DNA from: Pseudomonadota bacterium
GTDB lineage: Bacteria > Desulfobacterota > Desulfobacteria > Desulfobacterales > RPRI01
DNA: 7,422 nucleotides
Direction: 5' to 3'
Assembly: GCA_018830925.1 (NCBI GenBank)
Contig: JAHJRK010000527.1
Location: 1 to 7,422, forward strand
Under the pieces are notes generated by a model. That model made no database searches. It worked only from the letters and a program-made list of their open reading frames with translations, and had not been told where the DNA came from. Positions 1 through 5,260 of the stretch are shown in pieces. The position numbers and the translations under genes were made by a program. How positions within the stretch are numbered: position 1 is the first letter of the stretch; every line of letters begins with the position of its first letter.

Positions 1-140
1 AAAGGAAATAAAAAAGAAAAAGGCAGCGTAAGTCCGCCGCTCGCCTTCTGTTTCAGATGAGATGCTCAGCACTCTCCCGAAACAGAAAAAGCGGACAATT
101 CATTTGCTACAAAACCGGACAAATCTATTTGTTGCTAACA
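1..140 (+). mobile_element. Putative right end of an IS21-like insertion sequence (partial)
   Basis: Two imperfect direct repeats lie at 92-111 and 116-140. Both begin CGGACAA, continue with an ATTTG block and end in CTACA or CTAACA, and their starts are 24 bp apart. The outermost repeat ends in CA at 139-140, which fits the 5'-TG...CA-3' termini and multiple subterminal repeats of IS21-family elements. An inverted repeat TTCTGTTTC/GAAACAGAA (46-54 and 79-87), flanked by GTCCGC/GCGGAC (32-37 and 91-96), lies just inside. One forward frame entering from the left edge ends KEIKKKKAA-stop at 29-31 and could be the tail of an IstB-type ATPase, but ten residues cannot prove that. The transposase genes would lie left of the window. 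The family assignment rests on remembered resemblance and is tentative. Confidence 0.33.
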
Positions 141-161
141 GATAAGTTATTATCTTTATGA

Positions 162-229
162 GAATACAGGAGTCAGAATACAGAATACAGAAGAAAAACA
201 ATGCCATGGTTATTCTGGCTCCTGTATTC
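162..229. repeat. Long inverted repeat with internal GAATACAG copies
   Basis: The arms at 162-180 and 211-229 are complementary at 18 of 19 positions (left arm GAATACAGGAGTCAGAATA), with a 30-nt spacer. The octamer GAATACAG occurs three times at 162-169, 176-183 and 183-190. This looks like a short REP-like or miniature dispersed element rather than a gene. A smaller GC hairpin, TGCCCG-CTC-CGGGCA at 243-257, follows on the korB side. It has no T-run, so it is only a weak terminator candidate for korB. Confidence 0.65.
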
Positions 230-280
230 CCATGCTTCGTTGTGCCCGCTCCGGGCATGGCTGTTAGAGGTAATTCTGTT

Positions 281-1135
281 TTACTGACTGTGAATTGCGT
301 TCTGAACTTTCTTCTGCGAATATTCTCCCGATACGAGGGTGCCTTTTTTCAGTTTAATAATCTTATCCGTATAAGACGGTTTCTCTTTCTGATAGATAAT
401 TCCTAAAGGGATTTTATCGCCCCACATCCTGGAAATTTCCATCGCCTTGTTGAAATCATCAGGGATATATCCTTTTTGAGACAGATCATACACCCGCTTT
501 TTGTACCAGTCGAACGTATTTACATGGTTAAAAGATACACAGGGTTGAAGTATATCGATAAGGCTGAATCCTTTGTGTTTTATTCCTTCCTGAATAATTT
601 TGCTTAAGTGTTCGGCTTTCCCCGAAAAGCTCCTTGCCACAAATCCGGCACCAAGCGCCAGAGAAACTGAGAGCGGATTAAATGCTTCACTTATAACACC
701 TTCGCTTTGTATTTTTGTAACCATACCTTCATCGGAAGTAGGCGATGCCTGTCCTTTTGTAAGGCCATAAACTTTGTTGTTATGCACAAGAAGAGTGAGA
801 TCGATGTTGCGCCTGACTGCGTGCATGAAATGATTTCCGCCTTCGCCGTAACAGTCACCATCGCCGGAATTGACGAGTATCGTGAGTTCGTGATTCGCGA
901 TCTTCGCCCCTGTCGCAAGGGGAAGCGCTCTTCCATGAAGGGCATGAAAAAGATTGCATTTAAGATAATGGGGTGTCTTCGCCGCCTGCCCTATCCCTGA
1001 GATTATCAGAATTTTTTCAGGAGAAATTCCCTGTGCAGCAAGGGCATCCTTCATGGCAGCAAGAATTCCGAAATTACCGCAACCCGGACACCATTTGTTC
1101 TCAACATCTGAATCGTAATCTTTTATGCTGACCAT
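281..1135 (-). CDS. korB: 2-oxoacid:ferredoxin oxidoreductase, beta subunit (TPP-binding)
   Basis: This 284-residue protein is the catalytic beta subunit of a cytoplasmic 2-oxoacid:ferredoxin oxidoreductase, which decarboxylates a 2-oxoacid to an acyl-CoA and reduces ferredoxin, reversibly. WCPGCG at 15-20 supplies C16 and C19 for the proximal [4Fe-4S] cluster, and C199 in LQPCVSFN is the distal ligand. The thiamine pyrophosphate/Mg motif is GDGDCYGEGGNH at 91-102 with NNKVYGLTKGQASPT at 119-133. HALHGRALPLATG at 64-76 is also typical. The position usually holding the fourth cysteine (GIGCSS in characterised enzymes) reads GIGQAAK at 47-53, and C60 lies nearby. The length is normal for the family. 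The start has a GAGGT Shine-Dalgarno about 4 nt upstream. It follows korA with a 151-bp hairpin-rich gap. Substrate (2-oxoglutarate, pyruvate or branched-chain 2-oxoacids) cannot be settled from sequence; the kor symbol is by family resemblance. Confidence 0.93.
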   Translation of the reverse strand: MVSIKDYDSDVENKWCPGCGNFGILAAMKDALAAQGISPEKILIISGIGQAAKTPHYLKCNLFHALHGRALPLATGAKIANHELTILVNSGDGDCYGEGGNHFMHAVRRNIDLTLLVHNNKVYGLTKGQASPTSDEGMVTKIQSEGVISEAFNPLSVSLALGAGFVARSFSGKAEHLSKIIQEGIKHKGFSLIDILQPCVSFNHVNTFDWYKKRVYDLSQKGYIPDDFNKAMEISRMWGDKIPLGIIYQKEKPSYTDKIIKLKKGTLVSGEYSQKKVQNAIHSQ

Positions 1136-1153
1136 AGTTACCTCATATGTTTT

Positions 1154-1298
1154 TGATGGACTCGTAATAAGTCCATCATCAGGCCGAGGGCGATTAAGCC
1201 CCGGCCTGGGGTGAGAGTGGAACCGCTTGAATTTACTTCAAGCGGCGGGAGAGGGAAAGCCCTTTCCCGCCAAGTAAAAAGTCATTTTATGACTTTTT
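1154..1298. repeat. Array of five consecutive hairpins between korA and korB
   Basis: Nearly the whole 151-bp gap is self-complementary. The stems, in order, are: TGATGGACT/AGTCCATCA (1154-1162 and 1170-1178); AGGCCG-A-GGG/CCC-CGGCCT (1181-1190 and 1199-1207, one bulged base); CCGCTTGAA/TTCAAGCGG (1223-1231 and 1237-1245, perfect); a GC-rich 12-bp stem with one mismatch and loop AAAG (1244-1255 and 1260-1271); and AAAAAGTCAT/ATGACTTTTT (1276-1285 and 1289-1298, perfect, 3-nt loop). The last contains the korA stop codon. Stems three and four share two bases. In the korAB transcript these could form a processing or stability region, or a partial terminator. No ORF or conserved riboswitch pattern was recognised. 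Confidence 0.8.
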
Positions 1299-2996
1299 GC
1301 GAAGGTTTTCTTTGATCCCATCGGCTATCTCTACCGGATAAAAGGGTCTTCCGTCATATTTCAGAACAGCCCCTGAATATGACAGTGCTGTTTGCTCCTT
1401 AATCAGCCTGCCAAGCTGTGCTGTGCTGTTTTGCTCCACCATATAAAATTTTTCGCATGCCAGTAATGCCTTCTTTGCCGCAGCCGCCGGAAAAGGCCAT
1501 AAATCGTTAAAATTGACACATCCCGCACTGATTTTTTCTTTCCTCAATATATCAACAGCCTCTCTTATGGCTCCCTTTGTAGATCCCCAGCCTGCAAGAA
1601 GTATTTTTGATCTGGGAAAATATCTTTCAGGCGGATTCATCTCGGAAAGCATTTTAACAACTTTCGCATTTCTCTTATTTACCATGTCAATCCTGATCTG
1701 TGCAGACTCACTTGTATGCCCGTCCTCTCTGTGCTCATTTCCCGAGACCATTACTATCGCTTTGCCGTTGCAGGGAACAGCTCTCGGAGAGACTCCGGAA
1801 CCAGTTAAGGCATATCTTTTATATTCCGCAGGGTTTTTCAGATCAGTATCACCGACAATAAATCTTTTTACTTTTCCAGGCGCTTTTAAATCCTTTTCGG
1901 CAATAAAAAGAGAATCATTAAGATACTGGTCCACAAGTATGATTGCCGGAACCTGATATTTATCTGAAAGATGGAAAGCCCTTGAAGTTGTTTCAAAAGC
2001 TTCTGCAGGCGAGCCGGGGGCAAAAACAAATCTTGGAAATTCATCTTGCGCGGCATTTATCACAAACAGAAGATCAGCCTGGGCGGTTCTTGTGGCAAGC
2101 CCTGTTGCAGGCCCGGGTCTCTGTGCATTGACGATTACAATCGGGGTTTCAGTGATACCTGATAAACCAAGGCCTTCCGTCATAAGGCAAAACCCGCCCC
2201 CTGAAGTTGCAGTCATGGCTCTTGCCCCGGCAAATGAGGCTCCTATAGCCATATTTACTGCGGCTATCTCATCTTCAGCCTGTTCAACCACCAGCGGAAA
2301 GTCATCTGCGACAGATGCAAGATGAGCCATAATACCTGTTGCAGGAGACATCGGATAAAAGGCGGCAAAGCGGCAATCCGCGGCAAGGGCACCAAGAGCC
2401 ACAGCCCTGGATCCATCAATAAGGATACCTCCTGGCCTGGAAGCTTTCCACTTGAATGCAAATTTAAACGAAACTTTCCCGGCAGCTTCATATCCCGCCT
2501 TTGCAGCATTAAGGTTTTTTTCAACAATATCTTTTCCTTTTGAAGCAAAGCCTTCCGTAATTATTTCACGGATAATACCGAAAGGGGCTCCGAGGAGGGC
2601 AAGGCACGCGCCTGCTGCTACAGTATTTGAAGTAATTTTTCCGCCGCTTTCCTTTGCAAGCTCAATAAACGGAATTGCTATAATATTTTTTTTTAATGGA
2701 GCATCAATTTTCTCCATCAGACAAAGACCGTCTTTAACCAGCTCTTTTTCATGCAGGTCGAAGCTTTTTTTATCAAGCGCTAAAAGAAGATTTATACTGT
2801 GACTGGGAGCATTGACTGGTTTATCGCTTATGCGTATCTGGAAAAAACTGTGGCCGCCTCTTATCCTCGATTCAAAATCGTTTATTGCCATAAGGTACAG
2901 CCCGTATTTCAGGCATACGCGCGCTAAAATATCGCCGACCGTTTGGATACCCTGGCCCGCCTCTCCTCCTATCTTAACGCTTATATCAATGCTCAT
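1287..2996 (-). CDS. korA: 2-oxoacid:ferredoxin oxidoreductase, alpha subunit (gamma-alpha fusion)
   Basis: This is the partner of KorB, 569 residues from the preferred start. Residues about 1-180 form the gamma domain, with GGEAGQGIQTVG at 10-21 and RGGHS at 46-50. The alpha (pyrimidine-binding) domain follows from about 190, with the YPITPS-type motif reading YPMSPATG at 214-221, then VVEQAEDE at 236-243 and a TSGGG loop at 264-268. A C-terminal transketolase-like domain ends the protein. The frame is open to an ATG at 3026, but that codon has no ribosome site, whereas the ATG at 2996 follows a clear AGAGGAGA and begins the usual MSIDISVKIGGEAGQGIQ. The gene is upstream of korB on the same strand. 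No separate ferredoxin-like delta subunit is seen in the window, so electrons probably go to a ferredoxin encoded elsewhere. The TAA stop lies inside the palindrome at 1276-1298. I found no convincing promoter upstream. Confidence 0.93.
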   Translation of the reverse strand: MSIDISVKIGGEAGQGIQTVGDILARVCLKYGLYLMAINDFESRIRGGHSFFQIRISDKPVNAPSHSINLLLALDKKSFDLHEKELVKDGLCLMEKIDAPLKKNIIAIPFIELAKESGGKITSNTVAAGACLALLGAPFGIIREIITEGFASKGKDIVEKNLNAAKAGYEAAGKVSFKFAFKWKASRPGGILIDGSRAVALGALAADCRFAAFYPMSPATGIMAHLASVADDFPLVVEQAEDEIAAVNMAIGASFAGARAMTATSGGGFCLMTEGLGLSGITETPIVIVNAQRPGPATGLATRTAQADLLFVINAAQDEFPRFVFAPGSPAEAFETTSRAFHLSDKYQVPAIILVDQYLNDSLFIAEKDLKAPGKVKRFIVGDTDLKNPAEYKRYALTGSGVSPRAVPCNGKAIVMVSGNEHREDGHTSESAQIRIDMVNKRNAKVVKMLSEMNPPERYFPRSKILLAGWGSTKGAIREAVDILRKEKISAGCVNFNDLWPFPAAAAKKALLACEKFYMVEQNSTAQLGRLIKEQTALSYSGAVLKYDGRPFYPVEIADGIKENLRKKS

Positions 2997-3004
2997 CCTG
3001 ATAT

Positions 3005-3012
3005 TCTCCTCT
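3005..3012 (-). promoter_or_regulatory. Ribosome binding site deciding the korA start
   Basis: Read on the minus strand this is AGAGGAGA, followed by an 8-nt spacer and the ATG at 2996-2994. The upstream in-frame ATG at 3026 lacks any purine-rich site, so the shorter protein is preferred. Confidence 0.75.
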
Positions 3013-3251
3013 TTAAAATTGAACATTACATTAAGATTATCATGCTGATTTTATTGATAACAGATAAACATATATTTTTCAAGCAACCGTGAACCAGTGC
3101 GATTTGAATGGAATCGAAAGGTTGTGAAACGGGTATTTTATATCCGGTTGATGCTCTTCTGCCTGTTCAAGCTGAATACTATATATCCACTCAAGGCTCT
3201 TTCCAAATTCAAACAGGCACGTTGATTAATATTAAATAAATCGTGCATATT

Positions 3252-3266
3252 AAGCATGTTATGCTT
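3252..3266. promoter_or_regulatory. Candidate activator-binding palindrome
   Basis: AAGCAT-GTT-ATGCTT is a perfect 6+6 palindrome centred at 3259, about 58 bp upstream of the start point predicted from the sigma-54 promoter. NtrC-family activators bind such dyads, though usually further upstream. It could also be coincidental in AT-rich DNA. Confidence 0.3.
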
Positions 3267-3289
3267 CTTTATAATGTGTTCTACAAGTT

Positions 3290-3306
3290 TTGGCATACCA
3301 GTTGCA
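3290..3306 (+). promoter_or_regulatory. Sigma-54 (RpoN) promoter for the ZraP-like gene
   Basis: TTGGCATACCAGTTGCA matches the -24/-12 consensus (YTGGCAYR-N4-TTGCW) throughout, with the diagnostic GG (3292-3293) and GC (3304-3305) separated by exactly 10 nt. Transcription would start near 3317, giving a leader of about 78 nt before the ATG at 3395. The enterobacterial zraP gene is known to be transcribed by sigma-54 RNA polymerase under the ZraSR two-component system, so position, orientation and downstream gene family agree. No activator gene is in the window. Confidence 0.72.
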
Positions 3307-3383
3307 GTAACAGAACAATAAAAGAGGGCGGGATTATAAAATGAATAAAACAAATCTCAATTAATAATTAATAACAAAAAATC

Positions 3384-3390
3384 AAGGAGG
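3384..3390 (+). promoter_or_regulatory. Strong Shine-Dalgarno site of the ZraP-like gene
   Basis: AAGGAGG lies 4 nt before the ATG at 3395. It is a near-perfect anti-16S match and fixes the start. Confidence 0.85.
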
Positions 3391-3394
3391 CATT

Positions 3395-3844
3395 ATGAAA
3401 AAAGGATTATTGGCAATTTTTGCAATAGCGGCAGTTGTTGCCTTAAGCGTTACAGCTTATGCGGGCCGGGGAATGGGATACGGACCGGGCGGAGGACAGT
3501 GTCAGGGAATCAGAGGCGGCGGCTATGGCCCCGGTTCCGGAAACATGATGGGAAACATCAGCGATGATGAAGCAAAGAAAATAAACGACGAGCGCGACAC
3601 ATTCTTCAAGGCAACCGAAGATTTAAGGCAGGATATTTATGCAAAGGAGATGGAATTAAACAGCGAGCTTGCCAAAAAGAATATCGATACTGAAAAAGCC
3701 GCAAAGCTCCAGAAAGATATATCCGAGCTTGAATCAAAGTTCGACCAGAAACGGCTTGAACACATGATTAAGATGAAAAAGCTGAACCCGAATTTAGCAA
3801 GGGGTTTCGGAGGCGGATCCCCCGGAGGACACTGCGGCAGGTAA
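3395..3844 (+). CDS. ZraP/Spy/CpxP-like periplasmic metal- or stress-responsive protein
   Basis: This is a 149-residue secreted protein. Residues 1-23 are a classical Sec signal peptide (MKK, hydrophobic core, cleavage after AYA). A Gly-rich segment with C36 (24-54) follows, then a highly charged helical region at about 56-130 (SDDEAKKINDERDTFF and a KLQKDISELESKFDQKRLEHM stretch). A Gly-rich tail ends in GGHCGR with H146 and C147. This matches the layout of ZraP and Spy-type proteins, which form helical oligomers in the periplasm, bind zinc or act as ATP-independent chaperones, and restrain envelope-stress sensors. The terminal His/Cys and C36 are plausible metal ligands (inference). The gene stands alone with its own sigma-54-type promoter and strong ribosome site, and converges on the membrane protein gene at 3940-5055. 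Family membership is fairly secure; metal specificity is unknown. Confidence 0.83.
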   Translation: MKKGLLAIFAIAAVVALSVTAYAGRGMGYGPGGGQCQGIRGGGYGPGSGNMMGNISDDEAKKINDERDTFFKATEDLRQDIYAKEMELNSELAKKNIDTEKAAKLQKDISELESKFDQKRLEHMIKMKKLNPNLARGFGGGSPGGHCGR

Positions 3845-3895
3845 TATAACATCCGGAGTCTATTATTAAACCCCTCCATCACGGATTTGATGTTC

Positions 3896-3938
3896 TGACC
3901 GGTTGCTTTACCCCTTGGCAGCCGGTCATCCGCGTTTT
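3896..3938. terminator. Hairpin terminator between convergent genes
   Basis: The stem TGACCGGTTGC (3896-3906) pairs with GCAGCCGGTCA (3918-3928), with one G-T pair and an 11-nt loop. It is followed after six bases by TTTT (3935-3938). It lies 51 bp after the ZraP-like gene and just beyond the 3' end of the convergent membrane protein gene. An outer perfect repeat ATCACGGAT/ATCCGTGAT (3878-3886 and 3945-3953) encloses it and overlaps the last codons of that gene. The U-run is short, so efficiency on the plus strand is uncertain. Confidence 0.6.
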
Positions 3939-3939
3939 A

Positions 3940-5055
3940 TCAATATCCGTGATTTAACATACTTGCGCCGGAGGAACCTTTACTGAAAAGAATCATGTAG
4001 AGCATTACCAGGTAAAGAACTACGGCGAACACAGCAAAAGGTTTGAAGTAGTAACCCAATGGCGCAAGAATTACTACCGTAATCCAGTGAATGGTTATAA
4101 TCCATTTTGAGTCGAGCATTATCGGAAAATCATCAAACCTGCATATGACCGCAAGCCCACTTAAATTCCATCCGTAAAGGGATGCGAACGCATGAATCCT
4201 CAAAAGCAGCTTCAATTTTTCAGGATTATAAGAAGGATGAAATTCCAGAATAATATAGAGTATCCCGGTCACGGCGGTAAAAAGAAGAAAAACCATTCCT
4301 GATGTCAGAAAGTTTTTCTGCTGCGTCTTTATTCCAAGCTTTGCGAAAAGGATAAATATCATCACCACTGAACAAAACAGTATGAATGTTACAATAAGCT
4401 GAAAATCGAGTCTTTCGAACATTATAAACAGAAAAAAGATTATAACACCGAGATTTACAGTCCAGAAGCCGGCATCTTTAAGAATCCTTATAATATTTCT
4501 CACATCATTCTTCATGAGGGAAAACATGACTGACATCGTAATAAGGGAAAGGGGGAAAGAAAATCCGAGAAAGAAGGTGTCGAGTTTTAGTTTCGGAAAC
4601 GAGACTATTCTTAAATATTCATTGTTTGCAATAACAAGGCTCGATATTACAAGTCCCATGGAAAGACATAAAAGGGATGCCTGGTGAAACTTTTCGGAAA
4701 CAGGCGCCGGCCTGAAAAAATCATACGGAAATACGGAAAATCTTACGATTCTCACCGACTCCACAATGCCTGCAAGAAGAAGGGCGATAAACATCGAGAC
4801 GAAATAGAATTTAAAAAAAGCGCATACCGCATAGCATATCGCAAGCATGGAAAACAGAAATGCTTTTTTTGTAAGATGCTCCTTTTTCTCGGTAAAATAA
4901 AGGACTATGGTTCCGCCGCTGCATAAATTAAACAGGAATATATGCAGCCTCTCGAAGTTGTAAGCTTTTCCGCCAGGGATAAAAAGGTGCAGAAACCCAA
5001 AGAAAAGCGCAAGCGTCATTAAAAAAATAAGGTTTGCTTTAAATTTACCTGTCAT
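3940..5055 (-). CDS. Polytopic membrane protein of unknown function (about 12 helices)
   Basis: I do not recognise this 371-residue protein by name. Hydrophobic segments at roughly 9-27, 36-54, 64-81, 85-101, 126-143, 158-180, 196-213, 218-241, 249-273, 288-306, 319-337 and 340-358 suggest about twelve transmembrane helices and no large soluble domain. Histidines fall within predicted helices at H38 (RLHIFLFNLCSGG), H288 (RIHAFASLYGWNLSGL) and H323 (IHWI). The HAFASLYGW block resembles the helix-X HVHSGALGW block of cbb3 oxidase CcoN and NnrS-like proteins in the first His and the GW pair, and the RLH...GG block loosely recalls their helix II. That similarity is weak and my inference. The start is supported only modestly: an AAGGAA touches the ATG and another lies further upstream. 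The gene converges with the ZraP-like gene, and its upstream region is largely occupied by the repeat element at 5082-5260. Confidence 0.8.
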   Translation of the reverse strand: MTGKFKANLIFLMTLALFFGFLHLFIPGGKAYNFERLHIFLFNLCSGGTIVLYFTEKKEHLTKKAFLFSMLAICYAVCAFFKFYFVSMFIALLLAGIVESVRIVRFSVFPYDFFRPAPVSEKFHQASLLCLSMGLVISSLVIANNEYLRIVSFPKLKLDTFFLGFSFPLSLITMSVMFSLMKNDVRNIIRILKDAGFWTVNLGVIIFFLFIMFERLDFQLIVTFILFCSVVMIFILFAKLGIKTQQKNFLTSGMVFLLFTAVTGILYIILEFHPSYNPEKLKLLLRIHAFASLYGWNLSGLAVICRFDDFPIMLDSKWIITIHWITVVILAPLGYYFKPFAVFAVVLYLVMLYMILFSKGSSGASMLNHGY

Positions 5056-5081
5056 TTCCTTTTGATTCTTCCTTTCTATTT

Positions 5082-5260
5082 AGTGTCCATCCGTAAACAA
5101 ATTTTAAACACATGTAAGTTTCCAATCAGGAAATCGGCAATTTTGGGCAAGCTCAAGGAAATCAAGGGATTGCGCGGAGGCATACGCAATGTATGCCGCA
5201 CAAGAAATCCCGCAGATTGACACCGAGATCGCTCAAAAGAGCTATTTCCGAATGGAAACT
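5082..5260. repeat. Foldback intergenic repeat element (element A)
   Basis: The outer arms at 5117-5134 (AGTTTCCAATCAGGAAAT) and 5244-5260 pair over 8+6 bp around a small internal loop. A diverged copy of the left arm occurs at 5082-5098 (13 of 17 positions match the complement of the right arm). Inside are AGCTC/GAGCT (5150-5154 and 5239-5243), GGGATT/AATCCC (5166-5171 and 5206-5211), and a core hairpin GGCATAC-GCAAT-GTATGCC (5179-5197). It fills nearly the whole gap between the epimerase gene and the membrane protein gene, and its right end supplies the TAG stop of the epimerase gene. No ORF is seen in it. It looks like a dispersed palindromic element or a structured RNA. Confidence 0.7.

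Larger units (their letters stand above)
3027..3394. other. Divergent intergenic region without a confident gene
   Basis: This region is AT-rich and separates korA (leftward) from the ZraP-like gene (rightward). It contains the sigma-54-type promoter at 3290-3306, a short perfect palindrome at 3252-3266, and an inverted octamer pair TGCCTGTT/AACAGGCA at 3160-3167 and 3212-3219. The octamer centres are 52 bp apart, about five helical turns. A small hairpin CGATT/AATCG lies at 3100-3116. A 71-codon minus-strand frame starting with TTG spans most of the region but has no ribosome site and overlaps the promoter, so it is not called as a gene. Confidence 0.6.

Noticed and set aside
243..257. Intrinsic terminator for korB at TGCCCG-CTC-CGGGCA
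   Set aside because: The hairpin is plausible, but no T-run follows on the minus strand, so it does not meet the usual criterion.
158..406. 82-codon plus-strand frame
   Set aside because: It is made of the inverted repeat at 162-229 plus antisense of the korB 3' end, has no ribosome site, and has no recognisable domain.
1154..1298. Riboswitch in the korA-korB gap
   Set aside because: The stems are simple sequential hairpins without a multi-branched conserved core that I can match to any known riboswitch class.
1513..2802. Several plus-strand frames of 60-150 codons opposite korA
   Set aside because: They are antisense shadows of a well-supported gene with conserved motifs. None has a ribosome site or family features.
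3076..3103. Minus-strand sigma-54-like site upstream of korA (CTGGTTCACGGTTGCTT)
   Set aside because: The GG and GC are separated by 9 nt instead of the required 10, so it probably does not function as a -24/-12 promoter.
3138..3353. 71-codon minus-strand frame between korA and the ZraP-like gene, with segment MPKLVEHIIKKHNML
   Set aside because: It starts at TTG with no ribosome site, matches no family I know, and overlaps the sigma-54 promoter and candidate regulatory palindromes. It could be a gene relic, but coding status is unsupported.
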